Shown here one piece after another: positions 21,378 to 33,896 of a stretch of 64,000 bases of DNA. Every line of letters starts with the position of its first letter. The stretch's first letter is position 1. Position numbers and translations under genes: made by a program. The notes below the pieces were generated by a model that was not told the DNA's origin, searched no databases, and was given only the letters and a program-made list of their open reading frames with translations. The DNA is from Ambrosia x helenae. Lineage: Eukaryota; Streptophyta; Magnoliopsida; Asterales; Asteraceae. Location of the stretch: positions 1 through 64,000 of the forward strand of contig CM061223.1 of assembly GCA_030844895.1 (NCBI GenBank), written 5' to 3'.

Positions 21378-22070
21378 GTAATTCGTTCTACGAGTTCGAT
21401 TTACTCTACTAAATATATAAAGTTGTAATCATATAAAACCAAATTATAGAAATCTAATTCAGATATATATGGAAGCTTGAGTTGAGTAGAATACGTTGAT
21501 TGAGGTGTTATGCAAGCATAGGTGGGTGGGGTAGGGTTTTTATGTTGCATGCATGCATTGGACAAGTGGACATGTCAGCTTCTGCCGGAGAAGATAAGAC
21601 GGCCGGCTTGGTATTGTCGGTGGGGGGAGCATCATGGCCAACCGTCGTATAGTCTCTGTCTAGTAATATGTATTTAATCCGTCACCTGCTTGCATTTATT
21701 AATTCAACTTACAGATCGATGAAAAGAAAGTTCAAGAAATTCAAGTCAATGATGTTATTGTAAACTGAGCACGAGTGTTGTGTATAGTCAGTGTATTGGG
21801 CCCGTTGTCTCACACCACACGTAACAGTTTTTTTTTTGGAAACAATGGTCCAGTCAGGTATTTGTTTGATTGAGGTTAATTTCGATGTCAGATCATGTCT
21901 TTCAAAAATTGTGGTAAAATGAGTTATTTACATGTTATGGATCACAAATTCAAATTCGTTAAATGGTATTAATATGCATGATATAAATTGAAATATCCAT
22001 ACTCTAACCAACTCGCATAAGCATCAAACGAAATTATCATTAAAATGCTTTGCCTCACTACACTCATTCT
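21378..22070. other. Intergenic sequence, nothing recognised
   Basis: No supported feature, apart from the ATTCT at 22066-22070 that may be the left target duplication of the copia element. Confidence 0.4.
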
Positions 22071-22669
22071 TATTAGAATAACTATATTTAGGTCGAAGCC
22101 CTACTACACCTTTCCACCTATCTCCATAACATCCAACCTACTACAAAACTCAATCACCTTACATCCGCATTTGCCCTTTACCATCGTCATCCCACATATG
22201 ACCATTTGCGCGTTTTTTGCTGTGCTTGCTAACCAAATGCGACCGCAACTCAACCAAACAAGCTTCTCCCTCGTTCCACAAAATGCATTCTCCTTGGTTA
22301 CCCCTCAAACTTTCGAGGTTACCGATTCCTCGATCCTCAAACCGGTCGGGTTCATGGCATGGAATGAAATTAAACATGTTTGGTTACCATGTAGTAATGG
22401 AATGGATCATTCCATAAGGAATGAGATCCTTCCATTTTAAGAATTTTCATTCCTTGGTAAGGTGGTGTTTTTTTTTTCATTTCTTCAAGGAATGGAAACA
22501 AATATATTATTATTATTATTATTACTACTACAACCCACCATCGTTGTCATCATCCAACCACCACCGCCTATTGCCGCCACCCACAACCATTGCTACCATC
22601 GTCGTAACCCACCATTGTCACCCGCCAATGAAAACATTGAAGGAAACATCCCAATTTTATAATCGTACA

Positions 22670-22852
22670 TATTATTCTCCGCTCGATTCTCGTTCGGCGC
22701 TCGCTCGGAAAATTTGCGCTTGAAAAATGCTCGTTCGGTTTTTGGCTCGATTGTAAACGAGCCGCTCCGCTCGGTTCGGTTTGTAAATGAGCCAAGCACG
22801 AGCAAAGCTCCGTTCGGATTGGCTCGGCTCGTGAACAGCCCTAGGTTCATAT
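22670..22852 (-). mobile_element. GAGCCGAGC-rich MITE-like insertion
   Basis: On the minus strand it begins AGGGCTGTTCACGAGCCGAG, with many CTCG/CGAG motifs, and it abruptly abuts copia coding sequence. Similar composition occurs at 56513-56900 and 59536-59700. The left boundary is uncertain. Confidence 0.5.
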
Positions 22853-24750
22853 ATCTCGTCAAGTCGTTTTTGACGAAACTGATTTTCCATATATCAGTAT
22901 CTTTCATCAACCGAATTACGATTTTCTTGATGAGGATCTTTACCCTTTCGGCCAATCCACAACAACCTCCACCGAACCCACTAACTCACCCATGCCCACA
23001 CCACAGTCGGCCCATCCACCCACAAGCCCAATGCCCACACATACACCCCCTCCCACCTCGGCCCAATCCTCTCAAACATCACCGCCTACCACCCCTGTCT
23101 CCACTCCTACTCCGTCTCCACCTCAAACTCAAAACCAACATCCCATGGTCACTCGTGCTAAATTCGGTATCTATAAACCAAACCCGAAATTTAACCTCAC
23201 CACTTCCGCCCCTTCGAACATCTCCCCCCTTCCCATTTCCTACACTAAAGCCTACTTGGACCCTAATTGGCTAAAGGTTATGAACAACGAATTTAGTGCT
23301 TTGCAGGAAAACAAGACATGGGAGTTGGTACCTAAACCAGTTGGACCTCCAATTATACGGTGTATGTGGTTATTCATGCATAAGTTCAAGTCCGATGGAT
23401 CGTTGGAAAGATACAAAGCTCGCTTAGTGGTCAATGAGAAGTCGCAAACTGTGGGTATTGATTGTCACGATACTTTCAGCTTGGTTGTTAAACCGGCCTC
23501 TATCTGCAATGTTTTAAGCTTGACCATTTCTCAAAATTGGCCGGTACACCAGCTGGACGTCAAAAATGCGTTCGTTCACGGTACTTTGGATGAAATCGTT
23601 TATATTCATCGGCCTCCTGGCTTCATGGACAAACAATTTCCAGACTTTGTATGTCGCTTACGGAAATCCCTATACGGCCTTAAACAAGCCCCTCATGCCT
23701 GCTATACTCGGTTCTATGGATTCTTATTTCTCATGGTTTTCTGAATAGCACGTGTGCTCGTCACTATTTATTTATAGAAGAGGTAACCACATCGCATACC
23801 TCCTTCTATATGTGGATGATATTGTCTTAACTGCTTCAAATTCTACATTTCTTACCTCCATTATCCATGCTTTCCAGAGAATTTGCAATGACCAATCTAG
23901 GTCACCTTCATCATTTCTTTGGCATCACCACCACACGGGACTTTACAGGTTTATTATTGTCTCAATCTCAGTACACACGAGACATCTTACATCGTGCAAA
24001 CATGACCGGATGCAAACCATGTGCCACTCCGTGCGTCACAAATTCCAAACTTTCAACATCTGATGGAGAGTTAATTGAGGATGCCACTCTACACCGTAGT
24101 CTTGCTGGTGCATTGAAGTATCTAACGTTCACTAGACCGGACATCACGTACGTATGCCGTACAACAAGTCTGTTTATTCATGCAGCACCTAGGGAACCAC
24201 ATTTTGCGTTTCTCAAATGCATCCTTAGGTATCTCCAGGGAACCCTAACAGACGGCCTTCGGATCTCTACCAGCTCATCCACTGCTCTCACGACTTATTC
24301 GGACGCCAACTGGGGCGGTTGTCGAGACTCTAGGCGATCAACCTCTGGGTATTATGTTTTCTTAGGTGACAACTTCATATCATGGTCTTCTAAACGACAA
24401 CCTACAATTTTCAGATCGAGTGCAGAAGCTGAATATCGCGGGGTTGCCAATGTTGTCGCTGAAGCAAGTTGGTTGCGCAACTTTCTTCTGGAGCTCCACG
24501 TTCCCATTATCAAGGCCACCATTGTGTACTGTGACAATATTTCAGTCGTTTATCTTTCTGAAAATCCGGTCCAACATCAACAGACGAAACATGTCGAGTT
24601 AGATATTCACTTCGTCCGCGAAAAGGTTTAAATCGGCCACGTCAAAGTTCTTCACGTGCCCTCCTCCTCTTAGTAGGCATATATCTTTACTAAAGGTCTT
24701 CTACGGACGTTGTTTGAAGAATTTAGGTCCAGTTTGAGTGTCCGTTCCTA
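22846..24750 (+). pseudogene. Copia pol remnant: integrase C-terminus, reverse transcriptase, RNase H
   Basis: Reading starts in the integrase C-terminal motif (HISRQVVFDE), passes a proline/threonine-rich linker (22960-23130), then the reverse transcriptase (NKTWELVP near 23310, QLDVKNAFVHG near 23550, YGLKQAP near 23680 and the catalytic YVDD near 23810). RNase H follows, with SDANWGGCRDSRRSTSGY near 24300 and SSAEAEYR near 24420. Frame changes lie at about 23730 and 23865. Stop codons follow HFVREKV at 24629 and in the next 60 bases. The copy cannot be autonomous. The intact N-terminal half expected for this family is missing. Confidence 0.9.
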
Positions 24751-25146
24751 TGACGCTCAAACTGCGGGGGGCCTATTAGAATAACTATATTTACGGATAT
24801 TATGCACATATTTTAGGAGATAGTTATGTATCATAATTATGATTATGATTTCGTTGTATCTTGTATATTCTATCCCTGTTTAAAGAGATCTTGTGAATGA
24901 GAGGAGACACGAACAATACTTGAACCATAATAAGTTTTAATTCTTTATGGAAAATTTTATCTATTTATCAGTTATCTATGATCTAATAAAGTAATAAAGT
25001 AAAATATGGAGAAAGTTAAAAAGAAAAGGAATTGAGGTTAAGATGGGTTTGATATTAGTGTGAAAGAGGGTAGAGAATTTAACATGGTGAAGTTAAACTA
25101 TATCAGATGGCCTTAGTGGGCTTAATTGTAAAAGATATTAGCAAAG

Positions 25147-25252
25147 TGGTATGGTGTCCCTCCTTACAAATGTAAGGTTATGAGTTTAAATCCTTGTAAA
25201 TGCAAGGTGGGGTGGAATAAAGGTGTAATAAAAATTTGCCGTTAAAAAAAAA
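25147..25252 (+). mobile_element. 5'-truncated SINE with target-site duplication
   Basis: It ends TTTGCCGTTAAAAAAAAAAAA, like the SINE at 13401. GATATTAGCAAAG occurs directly before it (25134-25146) and after the A-tail (25256-25268). A degenerate box B lies at GAGTTTAAATCC. Confidence 0.75.
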
Positions 25253-25268
25253 AAAGATATTAGCAAAG

Positions 25269-25849
25269 ATATTAGGATAGGCTAATTTGTTTATTGTTTA
25301 AGAATTAACATGACCTGAACAAGTTAATTGTTTAAAATAGGTTTGAATTATTTAACTAGTTTAATAATTGTTGTTTAGATCATAGTATGTTATATTTTAG
25401 AAATTTAAAGATTAAAAACTTAATTTTTTTCTTAGGGTCGGTGTCAAAGTTTTTATAGGATTTTGTTTACTCGTTTTGAAATTTTCATGGGGCCAATGTC
25501 AAATTTTCATAGGGGCCGTTTGGGATTTTATTATAGGGTATGTTTGACAAAGAGCTTTTATTAGCTTCAAGCTTTTAAGAAAAAGCTCCAACTCAATAAG
25601 AAACTTTGTTTGGTTGAAGGAGCTTAAAGTTTTTTGGTTTGGAGAGAAAACTCTATATTGAAAAGCTACTAGTACTAGCGTTTAAAAAAAACTCATACTA
25701 GCTACAAGCTTTTAATGAGTAAATGACACACGTACCCACTCTATCATAAAAAAAACATGCATACAAACTTTTATTTAACGTCCATTTTGGTCATTTTATC
25801 CATTTTATTAAAAGTTTCAGCTACTTTGTCAAACAACAAAATATATTTA
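25269..25849. other. Intergenic sequence with degenerate repeat
   Basis: GGGGCCGTTTGGGA near 25503 resembles a MITE end, but no partner end was found. Confidence 0.3.
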
Positions 25850-26095
25850 AAAAGCTACAAGCTGCGCCGCTACTCCTTTTTGAATCGCAAGCCTATATAT
25901 CTTACTAAACACGAACCATTGGTTCATCGGGGCCGAGGAATTGCTATGAACTACTATTTGCACTTGGTCTAGGAATATGATAGCCTCGGAAGCGAGAGAT
26001 CTAAACGTATCGAAGACATGATTATTCAGTACAAGCTTGTTCATGCTTGGCACGAACTTTCTAGTCATTGTTTCGCAATTACTAATTACCACCTT
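25850..26095 (-). mobile_element. 3' fragment of a non-LTR retrotransposon (copy 2 of 3)
   Basis: The minus strand encodes VFDTFRSLASEAIIFL and ends in AIQKGVAAQLVA. It is homologous to the fragments at 8836 and 47235. It is truncated and divergent, and the upstream part of the open frame (to 26197) is unrelated. Confidence 0.7.
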
Positions 26096-26481
26096 CATTG
26101 CGGACCCTGCCATTGCCACCCCACCCACCAATATTGTTGTTGCTGCCACTAGCACCACGATGATGGTGAAGGTGACAGAGATGATTAGTGACGACAAGGC
26201 TTGAGGCAGGTCGGAAGAGGTAACGTTGTGGTAAAAAGGGGAGGCAACATGTGGCCACCGAGAGGTTATGCCGTTGTGTCATATAGTGATAACTTCCAGC
26301 TCCTTTATAATTGTTGTCACTTATAAAAAAAAACGAGAACTATAATTCTTTGATAAATTTAATTCCTTTAAATTAAAAAAAAATGAGAAATTTTAATTTC
26401 AAGTTCAGTTTTTCTCTAATTCCTTTGACAAAATTCTGTGTAGTTCTGAAAATTTATGGGAATTCATATTTAAAGGTTTAA

Positions 26482-26778
26482 GAGCATTCACAGTAGCTTC
26501 TGCATATTTTCTCCATAATTATTCTAAAAACGCTACTTTTTCTCACTTCTTTCAATTAAATAATATTTACTCTATACTTTTTTCATTACATTTTCTCTCT
26601 CATCTACTCACAATCACTTTTAAAAATATTAAAAAATTATGGAGGATGAACAGTTCCATATCAAATATAGAGATGAACAGTAACTTCTCTATATCCTTCA
26701 CTCACAACCATTTACTACCACATATCAAAATATGAAGGCTTCTCTCACATAAATATGCATAACCTACTGTGAATGCTC
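26482..26778. mobile_element. PIF/Tourist-type MITE, copy A
   Basis: A 297-bp element with inverted ends GAGCATTCACAGTAG, flanked by TAA on both sides (26479-26481 and 26779-26781). Confidence 0.85.
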
Positions 26779-27325
26779 TAATAAGATTGGTTCTGTTAAT
26801 CTGTTTGCTGGTTTAAGAGTTTTTACACCTCTGATTGACAAATGTGATTGTTACATTAATGTCATGCTGTAGTTCGATCTCTAAAAATAAGTCCAACGTT
26901 TTTTAATAAAAGAAAATATATTGTTTGAAGTGATTTTGCGTGGCTGCTAATATCAGGGATCGAGTTGTAAAACTTTGTAAGTATTTGAGATGAACATGGG
27001 GTCGATCATGTGATATGGATTTGAAAGTAGTATTGTATTGTTATACACTTATACATAAGTCATAAGTGTGCACATTTGATGTGTCACCTTCTACTTTTCC
27101 CTTGTATAAATTAGCCCCACTTGTTTTATTTATTTCTCTTTTGTGTTTTCCTTTTCATATTTCACTCTCAAACTATAAATGTCCTTGGTTGTATATATTA
27201 GACAAAATTACACAGATTGTCCTTTATTTATTATTCAAATTGCACCTTTTGTCCTTTGTCTTTCATTTGCGCTCATTTTGTCCTTTATTTTCTCAATTTT
27301 TTATACCCTATGTCCTTTAGCCTAA

Positions 27326-27655
27326 GAGCATTCACAATAGCTTCTCTAAATTTATGTGTGAGAAGCCTCCATAATTTGATAAGTGGTAATAAATTATTGT
27401 GAGTGGAAGAGAGAGAAAAGTTACTGTTTATCAATAAATTTAGAGGAGATACTGTTCACTCTATATAATTTTTTAATATTTTTAAAAGTGGTTGTGAGTA
27501 GAGGAGAGAGAAAAGATAATGATAAAAGTATAGAATAAATATTATTAAATAGAAAATGAGAGAGAAATGAGGTGATTTTTAATGTAATATGTGGTTGTGA
27601 TTGATTGTAAATGGATAGAGATGAAGAAAATTTGAAGAACCTATTGTGAATGCTC
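27326..27655. mobile_element. PIF/Tourist-type MITE, copy B, nested
   Basis: A 330-bp element with inverted ends GAGCATTCACAATAG and GAGCATTCACAATAGG, and TAA on both sides (27323-27325 and 27656-27658). It is inserted in the left arm of the Mutator-like element and belongs to the same family as copy A, 550 bp away. Confidence 0.85.
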
Positions 27656-28366
27656 TAACTAAGTTAAAAAAGTTGTTAACTTTATTTTCTAACTTTACAC
27701 TTTTAGCCCCTGTAGTTTTGATCGAACCCTAACCCTTGAACCTATTTTGATTGATCTCGAATTCGACCACGGTAATTAACGAAATCATAGGGCTATTATA
27801 GAACATCAAATTCCAATCAAAATCATATATAACCTTATACTTATTTGTTTGTTTTAGAGATGTGATCGACCAATTAAAGTTGCGACTGAGTTGTTCTTGT
27901 TCTTCAAATTGTGAACGATTTAGTGGATGTTTTTTTATATGTTTTAGCACAGAACTAATCGATTATGAAGTATAAATCTATAGAAGGTTCCAATTTATAG
28001 TATAATCGACTGGTTTTACAAGTGGGTTCGTCAAAGTTTTAAATTCAGAATTTTTTGACGCGTGATTTTGCAGATGTTAGTGCGGATTTCCAGATGTTAG
28101 TGCGATTTGGATCCAAAAACAGGTAGGTGTGCTCAGATATGAGTTTGGGTGCGATTTGAATGAGTAGGATTCGTTTTTGTTAACGCGGGTCAAGTTCGGT
28201 TCGGGTTTTGACCCGTTTTTCGATCTGGTTTGTATCAGTTGGATTCAATATAAGTTTTTAACAAGTTTAGGTCAGGTTTCATGTTTATCGGGTTATGTTT
28301 TGATGTGAATTCGCTTAACTTCGCTTATATATATATGTGTATGTTTATATATAAAATGAGTTTTTG

Positions 28367-28369
<3 letters not shown>

Positions 28370-28409
<40 letters not shown>
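28370..28409. repeat. (TA)n microsatellite
   Basis: About 20 TA units inside the Mutator-like element. Confidence 0.98.
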
Positions 28410-28412
<3 letters not shown>

Positions 28413-29021
28413 TTTCATCAATCGTTTTACTTCAAAATTATGGTTTTGATCGGAATTTGATTTAGTTTAAAAGCCCTATGATTTCGTTTCATGTCTTGCC
28501 TTAGTTTCGTCATTTTATTTGGAGTTAAGGCTTAGGAAAACTACATGGGCTAAAAGTGTAAAGTAAGAAAATAAAGTTAACCAACTTTTTAAACGTAGTT
28601 AAGCCAAAAGACAGAGGGTGTAGCACATTGAGAAAATATATGATAGAATGAGTGCAAATGAAAGACAAAGGACAGAAGATGCAATTTGGGTATTAAATAA
28701 AGGACAATCTGTGTAATTTTTCTATATATTATGTCTAGGTTTTATTTTGTAGGTGGTTCATAGAAATCCGTAGAGCCCTAAAAACCAAAGATTTGTCTTT
28801 GGCGGAATAGGGTTTATAATCCAGAAGGGATAGCGGCACGGAGCAGTACAATGTTATATTGTCATGTAACCAAACAATCTCCGTAATTTTTGTAGTGCTT
28901 GCGGCTAATTCATTTGGGTTATCACTTACGCGTGCTATAGTTGATTAATATTCTATATACGTTAATTCACTGTATCTTGAAAGATAATTCGCCTATAAGG
29001 CTAAAACTCGGTGCATATAAC

Positions 29022-29806
29022 CAGGGTCGGCCAAGGGGGTGGGCGAGCCGCACCCCCGACCGAGGCCCACTATTGTAGGTCAGATGGTTCATGCGCTTAC
29101 TCTCGTAGTTGATATTTCGTAGTCGAATCATGGGTAACCTAAAATTAATTTGTATATTTCTTTTCATTTTTATGTTTACAAATTCATTCTTTTTATTTAA
29201 CTTTTATGTGGTTTTCTTCTAATACTATTTTATTTTATTTATAAGGCTTTGGTTTAAACTAATATCCAGGCTAAAATGCTATTATATAGCAAGTGTGAGC
29301 ATTTCATTAAACGAATAAATCTATTATGATAGAGCGCAAGGTGAATCTTACTAGATGTAATGTGCCTTTTGTGTAAATCGTTTTGGCTTTAGCACGACCT
29401 TATTTGTTTTTCTCTTTCGGTTGCTAAACTTAGTGTTGATACCGTATTAAAGTCATTACCTAATGAACCGATAGGGACTGAATTCCCACCGTGTAGCCCC
29501 CGGGGGGGGGGGATTATGTTAGTTTGTGTTTATATGAAAATTAAAAACTTATTGGATGCTCTCTAAAAATCCAGAGCGTATAAATTGCAAAGAGGTGATC
29601 AAACAATTTGCTATCAACAATGCTAGGAAAACTTCACGAATCATCGGTTAGCTATTACAGTATGTCATGCTAATACTATATGTTTGCTACGCTTATTGCT
29701 ATAACGATAATTTTCATTTAAAAAAAATTACTTTGTGTAATTAGTTTGTGCATAAGGGCCTTTTTTGAGCTCGGCCGAGGCACTAAAATCCTCAGGATCG
29801 GCTTTG
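29022..29806. mobile_element. Possible hAT-like element
   Basis: The left end CAGGGTCGGCC and the right end read inward CAAAGCCGATCC resemble the TIRs of the element at 34572. No 8-bp duplication is visible, and a run of 11-12 G lies inside (29502-29512). Confidence 0.35.
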
Positions 29807-30021
29807 CACCCAAATATGCGTTTGTGATCTTCTATATTCTTTATCACATAATCTAGTTTTTTAAACTAATACGACCGCTCATGCTAGTAGACAAATAAAA
29901 GAACTTACTCAATAACCGATTCAGTTATAAATACGTTACCAATAATTAACTTATATTTTGGGAAAGGGAAGTAGATGAAGCGTTTGGTCGACTAGCAATT
30001 ACTGTTTGAATTAAAAGATAC

Positions 30022-30481
30022 TAGGGGTGTTAAGTGGATTGTGTTTACGGATTGATGGATCTAACCCAACCAGTACCCGAAAATTTTACACGAACCCGAA
30101 CCTTAAAATTGTGCAAGATATATGAACTCGAACACGACTCGAAAATTTACGAATTGACCTGAACACAACCCATTTAAACTGAATTTTCTTTATTTAGTTT
30201 ATTTTCGTATATAATATTATTTTAAAATTAAAATTTTACAATAAAATTATAAATTATTATAAAAAAATATATTTGTATGTTAACTTTATGCTAATTTCAT
30301 TTTAAGTATAAATAGGTTTAATGGGTCCGTCAACACGTTTGCAATGATCCGAAATCAACCTGTTCAGCTAAATGGGTTGGCGGATTCAATCTGAAACTGA
30401 CCCGAACCAGTTTAGGCTAAACCCAAACCCATGAATCTTATGTTAGGTTCATTTCGTGTTGGAAATTCATTCACACCCCAA
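30022..30481. mobile_element. hAT-type MITE
   Basis: The ends TAGGGGTG and TTGGGGTG (right end read inward) enclose 460 bp rich in CCCGAA/CGAACC motifs. The flanking 8-mers AAAGATAC and GAAGATAC differ by one base. Confidence 0.6.
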
Positions 30482-31011
30482 GAAGATACATACAAAATTA
30501 GAATAAAATAGTTACTAGGATATGTATGCTTTATTCAATTACTATATTATTGTCGTCATGAATCATTACATTCCTATTTCATTTGTTGATCATTACAAAA
30601 TCAAGCATCCCATGATTACCATCCTTCATAGTTGGCATGAGTAAATAAAACTTGCTTAAAATCAACAAATGATGTAAATAAAAGCACAATATATAGCAAA
30701 CGACATATAGTTTGGGGATTGAAGACGGAAATTTCCTCTCTTTCTTTTGGGTCAAAGATCGGCGTGCAAAAACATTAGAAGAACATTATGATGAATGTGA
30801 TGGCACCATCAACCGGTCTGCATTAATGTGGTTTTATTACAATTTTCCACACTTATTGATTAAGTTAATGTTATTTAATTTTATTAGCTAAACAAAGCAA
30901 TAAATTACATAAATGCTACCTTTAAACTATTGATAGTTATGGCTTTGTTTTTTTAGTATTTAAAATCATAAATGTTTATCATTAATTTTAAATGTGCGTC
31001 AATTGTACGTG

Positions 31012-31348
31012 CTTTTTTTTTTTAAAGAAAACTTCATTAAAAACAAGACAAGTCCTCAAAGTGAGGACCGCCAAAACAACGAACTACACCATGTACAAGG
31101 GATAAACAACCCACTCTTTCTATTGAATGGAAGCGAATTTAGACCTACTTTTTAACTATAAAAACGTCCACGACTTTACTATAGCAATGATCTCTACAAC
31201 CTTCAGCCTAATACCTTTGAAAACTTTATCATTGCGACACCTCCACAAGGCCCAGCAAGTAGTCATGATGATCCCTCTCATAATCTTTTTGACCCATTTG
31301 TTTGCAGCCAGCTGATCCTGAACCCGCAGCAAATCTTCAAAATCAAAA
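31012..31348 (-). mobile_element. 5'-truncated L1-type LINE tail with target-site duplication
   Basis: On the minus strand the C-terminus of LINE ORF2 (WALWRCRNDKVF-type motif) is followed by an A-tail, seen as Ts at 31013-31022. GTCAATTGTACGTG (30998-31011) and GTCAGTTGTACGTG (31349-31362) flank it, a 14-bp duplication with one mismatch. Confidence 0.85.
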
Positions 31349-31485
31349 GTCAGTTGTACGTGTTTGATATAGATAAATGTTAAAATTGACGGTTAAGAGT
31401 TCTTTAAAAAACGAAAATTATTACATTCATAGTTGTTAAAAGAACTTTAAAAAACTAAAACAAGACTATTTTAGTTATTATATTC

Positions 31486-31624
31486 ACCAATGAAGCCACA
31501 GCCTAGTGGTGGAGGTAGGGGGTTTACTCCTTTGAAGGTTCTCACTTTGGAGTGCTCAGTATCGAATCCCGCGTCGACCAAGCTTTGACCTTGTATAGTC
31601 CTGGCCGAGAGCTGTTAAAAAAAA
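31486..31624 (+). mobile_element. tRNA-derived SINE with 13-bp target-site duplication
   Basis: Box-A-like (GCCTAGTGGTGGAGGTA) and box-B-like (TATCGAATCCC) motifs are followed by GCTGTTAAAAAAAAA. AGTTATTATATTC is present perfectly on both sides (31473-31485 and 31625-31637). Confidence 0.9.
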
Positions 31625-31637
31625 AGTTATTATATTC

Positions 31638-33625
31638 GGTGCCTCCTATCTCATCCCTTCGAATTCGCAGATGTACGTAGGTCTTCCTTTCACCACCAAT
31701 ACTACTGACCATTAACATCCTTCCTTTCTCAACGGTCTCCTCTTGCTTGTCCATCTGGATGGTTTTTTCAGAATCCTACTTGCAATAACCTTACGTGTTT
31801 CGGTGTATTCTGTTGCTACCACCACTACTCTACTAGGCACTATGAGTTTGATGTATGTATGTTGCAGTTGACACTTTTATATATATATGGAAAGGTAACA
31901 TAGGGATGAGCATTTGGTACCGGTATCAAAAAATAACGATATCCAAAATATCGGTACCTAGACATTTTTGGTACTGATTCGATGCCAACTTTTGACGTAT
32001 TTTTTGGATCGGTACTTTCGGTTTAGCTAAGCTTTAACAGTGATCACCATTCTCATCTCAGTAATTCATAATAGTGATCACCACACTTTATCTTCTCACT
32101 AAGTATTCATCATCACTCTATCTTCTCACTAACAATGAATGTTGTAAAACAAGATTTAGGAGGCCAAGTACTCATTACAAGGTATGATGTTGTTGCGATT
32201 TTCTTCAAATCCGCTTAATTACTCGGAGTCGATCAAAGGTTCTGGACTAGAATCGGATTTAGTCGGCCAACTTGAGATGAGTTTGACTTTTAAAAAAAAT
32301 AAAACATAGTTTCTTTGTGTATAAATATTAATGAATGAATATAAAATTTTAAGGAGTAAATATTAATCTTTGAAATACTTAAGTATTTAAACATCTACTT
32401 TTTTTTATTTTATTGATATTCACGTATTTTGTAAAAACATTAGTAAATTTATGATATTTGACCTATATATAATTTTCTAGAAATTAATTTCTTTATAATT
32501 TACCATGTCCGAAACTTTACGCCTATGTTGAGTACTTGCAACTTCCAAGTCCACCGACCTGTGAGTGTTTGCGAGTTCTGCAACCATGCTAATTAATAAT
32601 GATAGTGATGACCTTTTACATAGCTCACAATGTTGAGAAAGGTGACATACATGACTCCACGACAAGAAATATTTGCAAAAAAACGACGTAGATCGAGTGA
32701 CATTCCACAATTATATGATGCGCATGAAGTGAAACATGGCCGTGGTTTTCCGGAATACTTGGTAGTCTCAATTACACACATTGTGAGTGGTCAAATTACC
32801 CTACTGCGTGACATGGTTAAGACAAGCGATATCCACACATGATGGTAATGCTAGAAGCATTAGCTTCAGGCCTTCAGATGATAAATGGATTTGATATATA
32901 TGCATTTTTGATGTTGCTAGTTCCAACAATAAAGTGATGCATCTTTCTTTTATTACACATATGACATACCCTTAATTAAAAGAAATAGACCCATGTTAGG
33001 ATCAAACATAGAAATTAAGGCCTTTTTTACAAATTGAGTGGGGTTCTCGGTCATAGTTGTATACGATAACCCAAATTCATTTAAAAATAAGACAAATGCT
33101 TTGTTTAATATACATAACGTTTGGTACAATTATAAAATAGTTTCAAAGTTCATATAAATTTGTAGGAGAATTTTTATGTAACTGGAAAGATCGACACATA
33201 AAAGGAATAAATGAAAGGGGGTAATGCTTTGTCTTTCATCATTGGTACCAAGTTAGCATTATAAGAGGCTGCCCTTTGCCATAAGTTCCTCTTTGGGTAT
33301 AGAAAAACCATGGCCTAAAAGTTCACTTAATTATAGTCATACAAAATTGAAACCAAATCCAACATGTTTTACAATGTGATATCATTTTCTTTCTATTTTT
33401 TTCCTTCAAAGAGAAGCAATTGCATTTTTCTTGTCGCATATATTTACAAGCTCAAGATAGACTATATATATAAATGGAAATGAAGATGTGATAGAGTGTT
33501 AGAAGATAAAGTGAACTATCTATACTCCTATATATATAAAGAGTTTTGGATGCATAAATTAGTCTTTTAACTTTATCTTTGATTCATATTTAATAAACTA
33601 TTATTTATGACAAATTCATTAATAA
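31638..33625. other. Intergenic sequence, no gene recognised
   Basis: GATGAGCATTTGGTACCGGTA near 31910 resembles one end of the element at 39446. A 70-codon open frame at 32630-32842 is rich in basic residues but has no family match. Confidence 0.4.
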
Positions 33626-33896
33626 GGACTTTGGGTGTGGAGGATGCCCATCATCCATGATGGTCCTCCACCTCAGTTGTCACGTCATCGTGGGGTAGGA
33701 GCATCATGGAGATGATGGTCCAAGGGTGTGGTAGGAGCATCATCCCTCCCTTTAAAAAAAAGAAACAAAAACCAATCAAATGGCTCGACACCAAAGTCAT
33801 AGTCTTGCCGTCCTTGCCGTGTCGGGCATAGGGGACGGTGTTTGCCGGGGCGGCATCACCTTGCCCACCCTATGCCGGCTTCCACACCGAAGGGCC
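33626..33896. mobile_element. PIF/Tourist-type MITE
   Basis: A 271-bp element with ends GGACTTTGGGTGTGG and GGCCCTTCGGTGTGG (right end read inward), and TAA on both sides. Confidence 0.75.

Larger units (their letters stand above)
22071..24939 (+). mobile_element. Decayed Ty1/copia LTR retrotransposon
   Basis: The 3' LTR begins after a purine tract (GCGGGGGGCC) at 24774. Its first 20 bases, TATTAGAATAACTATATTTA, recur at 22071-22090, where a 5' LTR would start. ATTCT flanks both outer ends (22066-22070 and 24940-24944), consistent with a 5-bp target duplication. Most of the 5' LTR, gag, protease and integrase are gone or replaced by other repeats. Pol is readable only from 22846. Confidence 0.75.
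27201..28722. mobile_element. Mutator-like long-inverted-repeat element
   Basis: The ends GACAAAATTACACAGATTGTCC and GAAAAATTACACAGATTGTCC (right end read inward) start arms of roughly 350 bp. Shared blocks include GTCCTTTGTCTTTCATTTGC, TTAACTTTATTTTC and AACGAAATCATAGGGCT. The 9-bp duplication TATATATTA (27192-27200 and 28723-28731) is the Mutator-superfamily size. There is no transposase. A MITE interrupts the left arm and a (TA)n tract lies at 28370-28409. Confidence 0.8.

Noticed and set aside
28990..29165. tRNA/SINE-like A and B boxes (TAGGTCAGATGG and GTCGAATCATGG)
   Set aside because: The boxes are degenerate, there is no A-tail or direct repeat, and the segment fits better as the left end of a possible hAT-like element.
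29502..29512. G-run as a possible G-quadruplex regulatory site
   Set aside because: A single homopolymer without further G-tracts. It is more likely replication slippage.
32477..32842. Open frames of 60-77 codons on both strands
   Set aside because: Mutually overlapping with no family resemblance. It could be coding debris, but nothing supports a call.
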